In this document: piece by piece, positions 1 to 8,394 of the stretch
Position numbering within the stretch: position 1 is the first letter of the stretch
How the letters are laid out: every line of letters starts with the position of its first letter
Source of the DNA: Aeromonas aquatica
GTDB lineage: Bacteria > Pseudomonadota > Gammaproteobacteria > Enterobacterales > Aeromonadaceae
DNA: 48,619 nucleotides
Assembly: GCF_000764655.1 (NCBI RefSeq)
Contig: NZ_JRGL01000137.1
Location: 1 to 48,619 of the forward strand
Direction of reading: 5' to 3'
Notes under the pieces: generated by a model
Seen by the model: only the letters and a program-made list of their open reading frames with translations
Told to the model about the DNA's origin: nothing
Database searches by the model: none
Position numbers and translations under genes: made by a program

Positions 1-2
1 AC

Positions 3-1436
3 CGCTCGCTGGAGCAAGGGCCCTACGTGCGCCAGTTCCACTACCGGGAGGCGGTGCGCCCGAGCGATGTGGAGCTCAAGGACTACAGCTTCAAGACCCC
101 GGCCTATGGCCTGTCTCACAAGAAGTTGGGGGCCGAGCTTGAGCACCAGCGCGATACCTACCAGCACTTCGACTACCCGGGCCGCTACAAGCAGGATGGC
201 AGCGGCAAGGCGTTTGCCCAACATCGACTCGATGCGCTGCGCAACGATGCGGTGACCGGCTTGGCTAAGTCCAACTGCGCGGCCCTGCTGCCGGGCCAGA
301 CCTTTGCCCTCACCGAGCACCCGAACGGCGGCTTGAACACCGACTGGCAAGTGGTGCGCATCAGCCACACCGGATTACAGCCCCAGGCGCTGGAGGAAGA
401 GGGCGGCAGCGGCCCGACCGTCTACCACAACGAATTTGCGGTGGTGAAGGCGAGCACCAGCTGGCGCGCCCGCATCGGCAGCCCGGAAGCGCCCCACAAA
501 CCGATGGTGGACGGGCCGCAAATCGCCACCGTGGTGGGGCCGGAGGGGGAGGAGATTTACTGCGACGAGCACGGCCGGGTGAAGCTGCAGTTCCCCTGGG
601 ACAGATATGGCAGCTCCAACGACCAGAGCTCCTGCTGGGTGCGGGTGAGCCAGGGCTGGGCGGGGGGCCAGTACGGCATGCTGGCCATCCCGCGCATTGG
701 TCATGAGGTCATCGTGAGCTTTTTGGAAGGGGACCCGGACCAGCCCATCGTGACCGGGCGCACCTTCCACGTCACCAACAGACCTCCCTACGAGTTGCCG
801 GCCAACAAGACCCGCACCGTGCTGCGCACCGAGACCCATCAGGGGGAAGGTTTCAACGAGTTGCGCTTCGAAGACCAGGCGGGCCAGGAAGAGATCTATA
901 TCCACGGTCAGAAAGACCTGAACGTACTCATCGAGAATGATGCAGCCTGGCACATCAAGCATGACGAGCACAGGGACATCGACAATGAGCGGGTGACCCG
1001 CATCAAGGCCAATGACCACCTCACCGTGAACGGCGAGAAGCGGGACCAGATCAAGGGCGATTATTCGCTGACCGTGGATGCCAGTCTGCACCAAAAGCTG
1101 GGGCAGTCCCTGCTGGTGGAAGCGGCCAGTGAAGTGCACCACAAGGCGGGCATGAAGATAGTGATGGAGGCGGGAGCCGAGTTGACCCTGAAAGTGGGCG
1201 GCAGCTTCGTCAAGCTAGACCCGAGCGGTGTCACCCTTTCGGGCGGTTCCATCAAGATGAACTCCGGCGGCAGCCCGGGTTCTGGTTCTGGCTGGGGTGG
1301 CCAGATGCCGATCCAGCCCGGCGTGGTTGAAGTGGTGGCGCCGCCGCCAGCAACCTTGCCCGCCCCGGCCATTTTCAAGAGCATGGCGTCCATGGCTCCA
1401 CTGGTTAAGCCCTGTCCTTTCGCCGAGGAAGGTTAA
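3..1436 (+). CDS. vgrG: Type VI secretion tip protein VgrG (TssI), 5'-truncated by window edge
   Basis: VgrG forms the trimeric spike at the tip of the T6SS tube and carries effectors out of the cell. The open frame runs to the window edge with no start codon; a GTG at position 27 lies inside conserved sequence, so the true start is upstream. Visible parts are the end of the gp27-like base ([11 protein letters not shown]), the gp5-like OB fold ([42 protein letters not shown]) and the following beta-helix repeats. The C-terminus is only a short Gly/Pro/Ala-rich tail with no enzymatic extension, so toxicity must come from a separate cargo. The DUF4123 gene follows after 2 bases, the usual arrangement for an adaptor-loaded effector. 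Family assignment is secure; the effector pairing is inferred from order. Confidence 0.95.
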   Translation, partial: RSLEQGPYVRQFHYREAVRPSDVELKDYSFKTPAYGLSHKKLGAELEHQRDTYQHFDYPGRYKQDGSGKAFAQHRLDALRNDAVTGLAKSNCAALLPGQTFALTEHPNGGLNTDWQVVRISHTGLQPQALEEEGGSGPTVYHNEFAVVKASTSWRARIGSPEAPHKPMVDGPQIATVVGPEGEEIYCDEHGRVKLQFPWDRYGSSNDQSSCWVRVSQGWAGGQYGMLAIPRIGHEVIVSFLEGDPDQPIVTGRTFHVTNRPPYELPANKTRTVLRTETHQGEGFNELRFEDQAGQEEIYIHGQKDLNVLIENDAAWHIKHDEHRDIDNERVTRIKANDHLTVNGEKRDQIKGDYSLTVDASLHQKLGQSLLVEAASEVHHKAGMKIVMEAGAELTLKVGGSFVKLDPSGVTLSGGSIKMNSGGSPGSGSGWGGQMPIQPGVVEVVAPPPATLPAPAIFKSMASMAPLVKPCPFAEEG

Positions 1437-1438
1437 TC

Positions 1439-2236
1439 ATGGACTTTTATGAATGGCGGGCCAAGCACCAGGGAACCTTGTTTGTCATCGTAGATGGCGG
1501 TGCGGACAGCACATTGATACAACGCTTCTACGAACTGGGGAGCGGAGAAGCCTGCCCCCTGTTTGCTGGAACCCCTTTTGCTGAACAATCCGCACTAGGC
1601 CCCTGGTTGTTGCAAGAGCCCTCTGCCGAATTTGTGACCTTGTACCCAACTCTGAGCGGTTTTTATCTGATCAGTGATCAGCCAGCCGAGGAGGTTCGCC
1701 GCCACTGGCGAAGCTTGATAGAGGTTATCCACGAAGGAGAGGCTGTCTGGTTTCGTTTCTCTGACCATCGTATTTTCTTGCCGATGCTCACGACCATGAC
1801 GCTTGACGAGCTCGATGCCGTTTTGGGTCCTTGTGCCGGATTGTGGGCCAATAACGATGGGTTTTCCCGCACACAGGGGGCCGAGTTTCATCCACCGAGA
1901 CAGACCCCCTGGTTTCACATCCGACCTCATCACCTGACTGCGCTCTACGACGAGAGTCGACATGCCTATATCTTGCGGCGGCGGTTATGGCAGGCCATGA
2001 CGGCTATGATGGAGCGTCATCCGAACCCTGAAGATGTGATTCTTCCCCTGCTTAAACGGGCCAATCAGGCAGGATTGCAAGATGACATTCGTGATGGTGT
2101 CGTGGCCGGGGCTCTCACTCTACAGGTGGGACTGCCGCTGGATAGCATCCAGGTACCCTTGGTATTGACGGAAGATGAGCTGGCGCAGATTGAAAACTGG
2201 TTGAACAAACATAACGACCTGACGGGAGCCCGCTGA
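1439..2236 (+). CDS. DUF4123 T6SS effector adaptor/chaperone (Tap/Tec-like)
   Basis: 265 residues. DUF4123 proteins load a specific effector onto the C-terminus of their cognate VgrG and are not secreted toxins themselves. The N-terminal half shows the family pattern: LFVIVDGGAD near the start, a GTPFAEQSALGPWLL block, a YLISDQPAEEVRRHWRSLIEV segment and FRFSDHRIFLPML. The start ATG has a GGAAGG Shine-Dalgarno overlapping the vgrG stop. The stop overlaps the next start (TGATG), so adaptor and effector are translationally coupled. Its position between vgrG and a lipase-type gene fits loading of that lipase. Base composition is already more AT-rich than vgrG. Family call is confident; the partner is inferred from position. 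Confidence 0.88.
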   Translation: MDFYEWRAKHQGTLFVIVDGGADSTLIQRFYELGSGEACPLFAGTPFAEQSALGPWLLQEPSAEFVTLYPTLSGFYLISDQPAEEVRRHWRSLIEVIHEGEAVWFRFSDHRIFLPMLTTMTLDELDAVLGPCAGLWANNDGFSRTQGAEFHPPRQTPWFHIRPHHLTALYDESRHAYILRRRLWQAMTAMMERHPNPEDVILPLLKRANQAGLQDDIRDGVVAGALTLQVGLPLDSIQVPLVLTEDELAQIENWLNKHNDLTGAR

Positions 2237-4236
2237 TGTTTTCCGATCCCCACTGCATACCCTGCGAACGCTATAACTGCTGGATAGAAGTAGACGTTCG
2301 CGATGAACATAATCGATCGTTTAAAGGCCTAAAGGCAACGCTGACGGATGAGGCTGGCAAGAGCAAGACAGTGACCTTGAAAGACGGCCCGACCCTGGTT
2401 GAGGGCTTTGCGGTCGGCTCGGTAACCGTCAAGCTGGAGACCCCATCCTGGCTCAAAGCGGCGCAATCCCGTGAGACGCTCAAAGAAGGGGACATCAGTG
2501 AGGTTCCTGCCTATACCGACAAGTTGCCGGGGCACTGCGATATCAAGCGCGAGCATATCAAGGTCACCTCCGGCGACCTCTGCCTTACCTACCCCGAGCA
2601 ACCACTACCGGAAGGACATAAAGCCGGACAGGCACAACCGCCGCGCTTTATCACCAAACATTCCTATGTGATCGAGGTTAAGGGCTATCAAATCAATGTA
2701 TTACGGATTGGAGTTTTCTTCGATGGTACCGGTAACAATACCCGTAATGCTCAGGCCGGGTTGCAAAAGGTAGAGCAGTGGTTGCTCGAGACCTGCTCCG
2801 ATCCGCACCAGCGGGAGAAGGAACTGCGTGCTTGCCAGATGGGCCAAAGCCCGGTCGAAGGAAGTTCGGCCAATGATGTGACCAATGTGGGTAAGTTATT
2901 TGAGCAATATGACATCACAGCAGGTACTCTGGTGGCCCACAGTTATATCAGTGGTATTGGGACTCGAGATCCAATAGCAGGAGACAATGGCCTTGAATAT
3001 CGTTCGGACGATACCCTGACTCAGGGATTGGATCTCGACGTTGGTGGGGAAGATACTTCCATTATTGGCAAAGTGACGTTAGCTTGCGAACTTAAGATTA
3101 TTGAAAGTATCCAGCTTGATCTGGGGCGGGTATTGCCTGAGATCGACAGTATCGGTCGTATTGAGTTTGATGTGTTTGGTTTTAGCCGTGGCGCTGCCGC
3201 TGCCCGCCATTTTGTTAATACGATCGACCAGAAGGCCACTCACCCTTTGGCCAAGGCGATGGCCAATAATCCGGATATTCGACTGAAGGCTGGTTTTGAT
3301 TGGGCTAGTCGGGATGATGTACGCTTTACCTTTGTCGGTCTGTTCGATACCGTGGTCTCCTCCTACAACTCCCGTGTCAACGTCAATCTTAAATCTGATT
3401 GCGCACAACGAGTAGTACATCTGACCGCGCAGGATGAAGTACGTAAACACTTTCCACTGTCACGTATCATTGAAGGTAGGGCTGAGAACGGTATACCGGC
3501 TCATTTTACTGAACTGGCACTACCTGGGGCTCACTCTGATATAGGGGGCGGTTATTACAGCCGCTGGAGCCTGGGTAATCCCAATAGCGATCCTGCACTG
3601 ACGGAATGCATCGAACTGGAGCGTTTTATGAGTGTCGAAAGCGCCGATATACCGGAAAATGCGAGCCGTGCTTATTTGCAAGCAAAGGCCTATGCCGAAG
3701 AAAAGCGAGCCATGGGGTGGGTAGAGCGCATTAATCCCAATTTGCCCCGTGGCGTAGTCCCGTCGGTTGGGGCTATCAGCTTGAAGCCTTACTCTTTTAG
3801 ACGTCCTGAGGGGAAGAATAGCTCTGGTCTCGGCAAGAAATCTGTCTATGTAGAAGTGTTGATGAATCGGGTGGTGGAGGGGGAATATTCTCGTATCCCG
3901 CTGCATATGATGGTAGAGGCAGGGCGTGCAGTGGGGGTGCCGTTTAAAGAGTGGAAACCTGAAGATCGGGTATTGCAACTTGAACCGCTCTCAATCAAAA
4001 GGCCAGAGGTTGACTTGAAAGCTCTGGATCGGCTTTGGGCACTATCCGCCATTAAACAAGCGCTAGCAGATAACTTGGCCCATAAATTATCAGCGAATAT
4101 ATACCGTGCCTTGCGCCGTGACTATTTGCATCATAGTGCCAGTAATCAAGGTATTGCCAACCCGGCTAACACCAATAGGTACGAGCCAACCATCAGTAAG
4201 GAGAGACGGGAACTGATAGGGAACAAGAAGTCATGA
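2236..4236 (+). CDS. T6SS lipase effector, Tle1-like (DUF2235 alpha/beta hydrolase)
   Basis: 666 residues. Tle1-type effectors are phospholipases delivered into rival cells to damage membranes. The DUF2235 core starts near residue 155 with RIGVFFDGTGNN. The nucleophile elbow is GFSRG with Ser317; candidate acid and base are Asp371 in GLFDT and His433 in PGAHSDIGGGY, giving the Ser-Asp-His set expected for Tle1. About 150 residues precede the core and look beta-rich (AKLTD-type strands, KTVTLKDG, GSVTVKLETPSW); this is probably the adaptor/VgrG-binding region. No signal peptide is visible, as expected for T6SS cargo. It overlaps the adaptor upstream and the immunity gene downstream. Clearly more AT-rich than vgrG, suggesting an exchangeable cassette. 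Phospholipase activity is inferred from family. Confidence 0.88.
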   Translation: MFSDPHCIPCERYNCWIEVDVRDEHNRSFKGLKATLTDEAGKSKTVTLKDGPTLVEGFAVGSVTVKLETPSWLKAAQSRETLKEGDISEVPAYTDKLPGHCDIKREHIKVTSGDLCLTYPEQPLPEGHKAGQAQPPRFITKHSYVIEVKGYQINVLRIGVFFDGTGNNTRNAQAGLQKVEQWLLETCSDPHQREKELRACQMGQSPVEGSSANDVTNVGKLFEQYDITAGTLVAHSYISGIGTRDPIAGDNGLEYRSDDTLTQGLDLDVGGEDTSIIGKVTLACELKIIESIQLDLGRVLPEIDSIGRIEFDVFGFSRGAAAARHFVNTIDQKATHPLAKAMANNPDIRLKAGFDWASRDDVRFTFVGLFDTVVSSYNSRVNVNLKSDCAQRVVHLTAQDEVRKHFPLSRIIEGRAENGIPAHFTELALPGAHSDIGGGYYSRWSLGNPNSDPALTECIELERFMSVESADIPENASRAYLQAKAYAEEKRAMGWVERINPNLPRGVVPSVGAISLKPYSFRRPEGKNSSGLGKKSVYVEVLMNRVVEGEYSRIPLHMMVEAGRAVGVPFKEWKPEDRVLQLEPLSIKRPEVDLKALDRLWALSAIKQALADNLAHKLSANIYRALRRDYLHHSASNQGIANPANTNRYEPTISKERRELIGNKKS

Positions 4237-4919
4237 TGTTAAAACGATTATTGATCTTGGGCAGCCTTTTTTGGTCGCTGGCAGTTTCTGCGGTAGAGCC
4301 CATCTATTGGGTTTATGGCACGGGTAGTAATATCGACAGTACTAAAAATACCAAGACAGAGTTTTATCGTGGTGGAAAGCAAGTGTACGCTGATCGTTTA
4401 GCTGGGGGTGGGGGCGGCGGTCTGTTAGCTGATCGCATTAAGGGACAGCGTTATTACTGGGCTGGTGGAGGTGGTCTCCCTACCGATGGGGTATCTGTGC
4501 CTGATAAAGCTGTGGTTGAGATGGTCTCGTTTCATGATCGTAAGCGCTATCGTATCAAAGTCGATTTGCCCGCTGACTTGGAACAACGGATAGGGCAACA
4601 GTTCATGGTCGATGGCAAGGTTGAGCGTCGTCATTGGCTCTACTTTGGATTAGCACCAGGTGGTTATTTTGAAGTGCTGTTGCAAGGATTCAAGATCCGA
4701 CCTGATCAGTTGCTTGTTCGCGGTATTGCCGAAGAGGTGACCGACGACTGGTATGATAAAAAAGTCCCGGTAGCTCGCCAATATGGCATGGATGATTTCG
4801 ACAAAAAATATGGCGAGCTATTCAAGCAATATCCTGTGCCGCTCGGCATGGATTGGGCCCCCATCATGGATGCCTACCGCGCCAAGCAGCCCAAAACAGA
4901 TATAGAACCAGTCAACTAG
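4233..4919 (+). CDS. Putative periplasmic immunity protein for the Tle1-like effector (DUF2931-like)
   Basis: 228 residues. The N-terminus MMLKRLLILGSLFWSLAVSA is a Sec signal peptide without a lipobox Cys, so the mature protein should be soluble in the periplasm, where Tle1 phospholipases act. The start overlaps the effector stop (ATGATG; a second ATG at 4236 is also possible), which suits stoichiometric antitoxin production. The block YFGLAPGGYFEVLLQGF resembles the LAPGG segment of DUF2931 proteins, a family found beside T6SS lipase effectors. Two glycine runs (AGGGGGGLL and WAGGGGLP) are unusual. The gene is AT-rich compared with the core genes beside it. The immunity role rests on position, export signal and family resemblance. 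Confidence 0.65.
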   Translation: MMLKRLLILGSLFWSLAVSAVEPIYWVYGTGSNIDSTKNTKTEFYRGGKQVYADRLAGGGGGGLLADRIKGQRYYWAGGGGLPTDGVSVPDKAVVEMVSFHDRKRYRIKVDLPADLEQRIGQQFMVDGKVERRHWLYFGLAPGGYFEVLLQGFKIRPDQLLVRGIAEEVTDDWYDKKVPVARQYGMDDFDKKYGELFKQYPVPLGMDWAPIMDAYRAKQPKTDIEPVN

Positions 4920-4944
4920 TCTGTTGCATCCAGAATCTTCGCTT

Positions 4945-5505
4945 TTATGGCATCACCATGGGGCCAGCCACAGCATGGGCAATATCATCACCTCGCAATG
5001 CCCGCACGATTTCGAGGGCGAACTCGATGGCGCTGCCGGGGCCCTGACTGGTGATAAGCCGATGGGCCTCGTCCCTCACCACCCGCTCTGTGCTGAGTTG
5101 AGCGGGAGGGAGCTTGGACTGAAAGCCCGGGTGGCAGGTGACCCGCGCATCTCCCAGCAGATGATGGTGCTGCAGCACCACCACGGGGGCGGCGCAGAGG
5201 GCGGCGCGCCAGCGGCCAAGCAGAGCCTGCTCCTTGAGCAGGTCGATGGCGAGGGGGGTATCGCGGATCACCTCGCTGCCGGGCAGGCCGCCCGGCACGA
5301 CGATGGCCTCGAAGTCACGGCTGGTCAGCTCGTCGATGTGGCAGTCGGCCACCAGCTGCACTCCGCGGGAGGCGCGGATCTGGCGCTGTCCCGCCGGGCA
5401 GCAGGAGGCGAGCACCACTTCGATGGAAGCCCGTACCAAGGTGTCGACGATGGCGACGGTCTCGATCTCTTCCGAGCCCGGGGCAACCAATACCAAAACG
5501 CTCAT
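4945..5505 (-). CDS. yajL: DJ-1/PfpI family protein YajL
   Basis: 186 residues. YajL is a cytosolic DJ-1 superfamily protein linked to oxidative and carbonyl stress protection (chaperone/deglycase roles have been proposed). The nucleophile-elbow Cys is Cys104 in AALCAAP, and the partner acidic residue is in PGSEEIE (residues 10-15). VVPGGLPGSE and HPGF are further family signatures. The ATG follows a GAGGAG ribosome-binding site. The neighbours panE and yajQ match the yajL-panE-yajQ order in E. coli, which supports YajL over other DJ-1 paralogues. It lies immediately beyond the T6SS cassette, so it marks the return to core genome. Confidence 0.9.
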   Translation of the reverse strand: MSVLVLVAPGSEEIETVAIVDTLVRASIEVVLASCCPAGQRQIRASRGVQLVADCHIDELTSRDFEAIVVPGGLPGSEVIRDTPLAIDLLKEQALLGRWRAALCAAPVVVLQHHHLLGDARVTCHPGFQSKLPPAQLSTERVVRDEAHRLITSQGPGSAIEFALEIVRALRGDDIAHAVAGPMVMP

Positions 5506-5580
5506 TGTGCACTCCTCGCTGTACGGGCTAGCCCTTGTCCGGGCTCGGCGCCTCTCTTATATCTGGATCCCGATACAGGC

Positions 5581-5603
5581 CCTGATTGACAGGCACCGTG
5601 ATG
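5581..5603. repeat. Degenerate second copy of the panE 3' end
   Basis: These 23 bases match 5699-5721 inside the panE reading frame at all but two positions. Similarity extends more weakly on the left (about 5551-5580 against 5675-5698). Read on the minus strand, both copies encode the VPVNQGLY segment at the PanE C-terminus. The extra copy lies beyond the panE stop codon, about 100 bases downstream in its transcription direction, and looks like a decayed direct duplication. Confidence 0.75.
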
Positions 5604-5666
5604 GGGCCATTTGGTCGGATGGGTCAAACGGTGGCGATGACCCCATCCTCGCTTACATCCTTGGAT

Positions 5667-6614
5667 TCAACTCTTCTCTCTGATGGCCTGATAGAGCCCC
5701 TGATTGACCGGCACCGCGATGCCGTGTCCGGCGGCGCGCGCCAGCAGGAAACCGGTGATGGCCTCGATCTCGGTCTCTCGGCCCAGATCCATGTCCTGAT
5801 ACATGGAAGAGTAATTGTCGGCGGTGAGCTCCACCACCATCATCACCCGGCGCAGCAGCTCATCGCTGCTGGTGGGCTGGCCCTCGGCTTGCATCACATC
5901 TGCGACTTCCACACAGACTTGCTGCAGGACATCGGCGAAGCGCGGGCCGGCCAAGTCGCCATTCTTGAGTTTATAGAGTGCCGTCAGCGGATTGATGGCG
6001 CAATTGATGGCGAGCTTCTGCCATTGACGGGTCAGGATCTGCTCATCCCAGCCGGCCTGACCGAGAGCAGTTGCGAGCTCGTCCACCAGGCCGGCGTGGG
6101 CCTTGGCTGCCTCGTTGACCGGGCCTAGCCAGGTCTCGCCCTTGCCGGTATGGCGAAACACGAAGTGACCGTTCTGCATGGCGCCGTGGCTGGTGACGCC
6201 AGCGATCACCGGGTTATGGGGGAACAGCTGTGCCACCTGCTCGGCGATGCCCATGCCATTGTGCAGCAGCACTATGGGGGTGTCTGTTGTCAGCTTGCCC
6301 ACCAGCGGCGCCAGGGCGGGGACGACCTGATTGGCCTTGGTCATTACCAGTAGTCGCTTGATCTTGCCGGGTTGACTGACGAAGCCCCGTTCGATGGCGA
6401 GCAACTGGGTATGACCCTCGAGGGAGGTGAAGTCGATGCCGGGATGCAGGGTGGCGCGGTGCCGATCGCGCAGCAGAACGCGGGTCGGTTGATCGCTCAG
6501 GGTCAGCAGGGAAGCGAACACGCCACCCAAGGCACCGCAGCCCAGTAATGTCCATTGAGGAGAAGAGGGGTGTCGGCTTTTTTCAAGGTTGTTGTCGCGT
6601 GATCCGCTTGGCAT
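5667..6614 (-). CDS. panE: 2-dehydropantoate 2-reductase (ketopantoate reductase)
   Basis: 315 residues. PanE reduces ketopantoate to pantoate with NADPH in pantothenate/coenzyme A biosynthesis. The Rossmann motif is LLGCGALGGVFA near residues 23-34. The C-terminal domain shows QKLAINCAINPLTALYKLKNGDL, containing the catalytic Lys, and a later SSMYQDM segment. The only in-frame ATG gives about 20 residues before the Rossmann strand, where E. coli PanE has three or four. No good ribosome-binding site precedes it, so the true start is uncertain. It lies upstream of yajL on the same strand (160 bp apart) and is divergent from yajQ. A partial copy of its 3' end lies in the gap before yajL. Confidence 0.9.
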   Translation of the reverse strand: MPSGSRDNNLEKSRHPSSPQWTLLGCGALGGVFASLLTLSDQPTRVLLRDRHRATLHPGIDFTSLEGHTQLLAIERGFVSQPGKIKRLLVMTKANQVVPALAPLVGKLTTDTPIVLLHNGMGIAEQVAQLFPHNPVIAGVTSHGAMQNGHFVFRHTGKGETWLGPVNEAAKAHAGLVDELATALGQAGWDEQILTRQWQKLAINCAINPLTALYKLKNGDLAGPRFADVLQQVCVEVADVMQAEGQPTSSDELLRRVMMVVELTADNYSSMYQDMDLGRETEIEAITGFLLARAAGHGIAVPVNQGLYQAIREKS

Positions 6615-6815
6615 GGAGAGACTCGATCAGGGTAGTGGTCGCAATCCGATCAACCGGCTACCTGGGATAAGTGAGATGTCGCTTGGCGGACACTATCGGG
6701 TCTCGCCATTCCTGTGCGCAGGGGATTCTAGCAGAGCAACCCCATCGAAATCAGCAAATTTGCCGGTTTTCTGGTAGATTTTCCCCCCTATAAGCGCAAC
6801 TTGAGGAGCCCTGAC

Positions 6816-7298
6816 ATGCCGTCATTCGATATTGTCTCTGAAGTCAAAATGAACGAGGTGTTGAACGCCGTCGATAACGCCAATCGTGAACTGGCGACCC
6901 GTTTCGATTTTCGTGGTGTTGAAGCCAGCTTCGAATTGAACAAAGAAGAAGTCAAACTGGAGGCCGATGCCGATTTCCAGCTCAAGCAGATGGTCGAGAT
7001 CCTGCGCGGAGCCCTGCTCAAGCGCAACATCGAAGGCAATTCCATCGACGTGGGTGACAGCGTTCACTCCGGCAAACGCTTCCACCTGAACGTCAAGTTC
7101 AAGCAGGGGATCGAGAAGGAGATCGCCAAGAAGTTGGTGAAGCTGATCAAGGACTCCAAGATCAAGGTGCAGGTCGCCATCCAGGGCGATGAGGTGCGTG
7201 TTACCGGCAAGAAGCGTGACGATCTGCAGGAGGCCATGGCGCTGGTGCGCGGGGCCGAGCTGGGTCAGCCGATGCAGTTCCAGAATTTCCGTGATTGA
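6816..7298 (+). CDS. yajQ: YajQ family nucleotide-binding protein (UPF0234)
   Basis: 160 residues, normal for YajQ. YajQ proteins have two ferredoxin-like domains and bind nucleic acid or cyclic di-GMP in some species. The N-terminus [10 protein letters not shown] is the family hallmark, followed by ATRFDFRG and [22 protein letters not shown]. The start is the ATG at 6816, with GAGGAG at 6803-6808 as ribosome-binding site. A TTG at 6801 would lengthen the protein by five residues but overlaps that site. Divergent from panE. Possible c-di-GMP binding is of interest because a diguanylate cyclase lies elsewhere in the window, but no link is visible. Confidence 0.95.
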   Translation: MPSFDIVSEVKMNEVLNAVDNANRELATRFDFRGVEASFELNKEEVKLEADADFQLKQMVEILRGALLKRNIEGNSIDVGDSVHSGKRFHLNVKFKQGIEKEIAKKLVKLIKDSKIKVQVAIQGDEVRVTGKKRDDLQEAMALVRGAELGQPMQFQNFRD

Positions 7299-7330
7299 TC
7301 GCTGGCGGGGAGGGTTCGGCCCTCCCCCTT

Positions 7331-7375
7331 GTTCAATGGCAAGACGTTCGATGGCAAGACCGTCGATGGTCGAGC
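7331..7375. repeat. Three tandem 15-bp repeats after yajQ
   Basis: Units 7331-7345, 7346-7360 and 7361-7375 share the pattern GTTCRATGGCAAGAC; the first two differ at one base and the third is more diverged. They lie between the yajQ stop codon and the shared terminator, so they fall in the yajQ 3' untranslated region. Confidence 0.8.
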
Positions 7376-7378
7376 CAT

Positions 7379-7409
7379 AAAAAAACCGGAGCAGCTGCTC
7401 CGGTTTTTT
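7379..7409. terminator. Bidirectional intrinsic terminator between yajQ and tsx
   Basis: A perfect 18-base palindrome (CCGGAGCAGCTGCTCCGG, 7386-7403) is flanked by a run of A on the left and T on the right. It can stop yajQ transcription on the plus strand and tsx on the minus strand. Confidence 0.92.
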
Positions 7410-7430
7410 GTGTCCGCGATACCCGTTCGA

Positions 7431-8237
7431 TTAGAACTTGTAGGTAACGGAGAAGTAGTGACCGAAACCAGTGGTCTTCAGGCCGTAGGAGCCGTTCTGG
7501 ATGCCATAGATGTCGTTGAAGTACTTCAGGCCGTAACCGACGGCGTAGCGGTCGGAGTGCCAGTACAGGCCGTTGAACATGGCGGTACCGTCGGTGGAGG
7601 TGTCCTTGGCATCAAACAGGTGATCCAGGTAACCCTGATACGCGATGAAGCTGCCGTTGGAGAAGGTGTAGAAAGGCTTGAACCAGTTCATGGAGAACTG
7701 ATAGCCGTTCCAGCCCTGCTCGCCGCTGCCTTCGTTGACGTGACGGGCATACAGGTTCATGCCAACCTTGCCGAACCAAGGCACCTGTACGTCGGCACCC
7801 AGACCGGTCATGGCTTCAAACAGACCATCCGGACCACCCACGTTGATCAGGTTGGCGATGTACAGCTCTTGCACCGGGCCGAAGGAGAGATCTTTGCCGG
7901 TCATGCCGTCGATGGAGATACGCGGTGCAAACTTGATGAACAGGTTGTCCTGGTTGTGCTTGTCGTCGCTGTTGTTCTGGAAGATGTCGAAGACGTCGAC
8001 GTAACCGTACAGATCGAAGATACCAGAGCGGCCACCAAACTCCATTTCGAAGTAGGTATCGTTGTAACCACCTTCAGACTCGCTGTAGGGCATCTGATCG
8101 ATGGTGTGCATGACGTTGAACTGGAACCACTTGTAGTCGTTCTTGTGGATGTCGCCGCTGTAGTCGGCAGCGAAGGCCGGGGTGGCGGATGCAGCCAGCA
8201 GACCGGCAGCGATCAGAGTCTTGGTAAATTTGGCCAT
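7431..8237 (-). CDS. tsx: Nucleoside-specific outer-membrane channel Tsx (OmpK-type)
   Basis: 268 residues. Tsx is a 12-strand outer-membrane beta-barrel that admits nucleosides and serves as a phage receptor. The start chosen is the ATG at 8237 (MAKFTKTL), because it opens a standard signal peptide ending in ATPAFA, and AAGAGA lies just upstream; the longer frame from 8288 has no signal. The mature protein begins ADYSGDIHKNDYKWFQFN, typical of Tsx/OmpK, has alternating aromatic beta strands, and ends in the barrel signature YFSVTYKF with a terminal Phe. Monocistronic: its own promoter region with a CRP-like site lies upstream and the shared terminator downstream. Confidence 0.9.
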   Translation of the reverse strand: MAKFTKTLIAAGLLAASATPAFAADYSGDIHKNDYKWFQFNVMHTIDQMPYSESEGGYNDTYFEMEFGGRSGIFDLYGYVDVFDIFQNNSDDKHNQDNLFIKFAPRISIDGMTGKDLSFGPVQELYIANLINVGGPDGLFEAMTGLGADVQVPWFGKVGMNLYARHVNEGSGEQGWNGYQFSMNWFKPFYTFSNGSFIAYQGYLDHLFDAKDTSTDGTAMFNGLYWHSDRYAVGYGLKYFNDIYGIQNGSYGLKTTGFGHYFSVTYKF

Positions 8238-8300
8238 TTTATTGGTCTCTTGTGTGTTTAGTTGAGGTTTTCCGTAGCCTGCCCACAAGGAGCGGGAGGG

Positions 8301-8329
8301 ATTCTAGCCAATTAATTTCAACGGATAAA
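8301..8329 (-). promoter_or_regulatory. Candidate tsx promoter
   Basis: On the minus strand TTTATC (8329-8324) and TAGAAT (8306-8301) are separated by 17 bases. The -10 is good and the -35 is poor, as expected for an activator-dependent promoter. The start of transcription would fall near 8294. Confidence 0.5.
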
Positions 8330-8356
8330 CAAGAGCCAGGGAACTTTGTCAGGATT

Positions 8357-8372
8357 TGTGAATCTAATCACC
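8357..8372. promoter_or_regulatory. CRP-like site upstream of tsx
   Basis: TGTGAATCTAATCACC matches TGTGA-N6-TCACA at nine of ten positions. Its centre lies about 70 bases upstream of the predicted tsx start site, a class I activation distance. E. coli tsx is known to be CRP-controlled. Confidence 0.6.
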
Positions 8373-8394
8373 CCTCAAATCGCGCAAACGCTTG

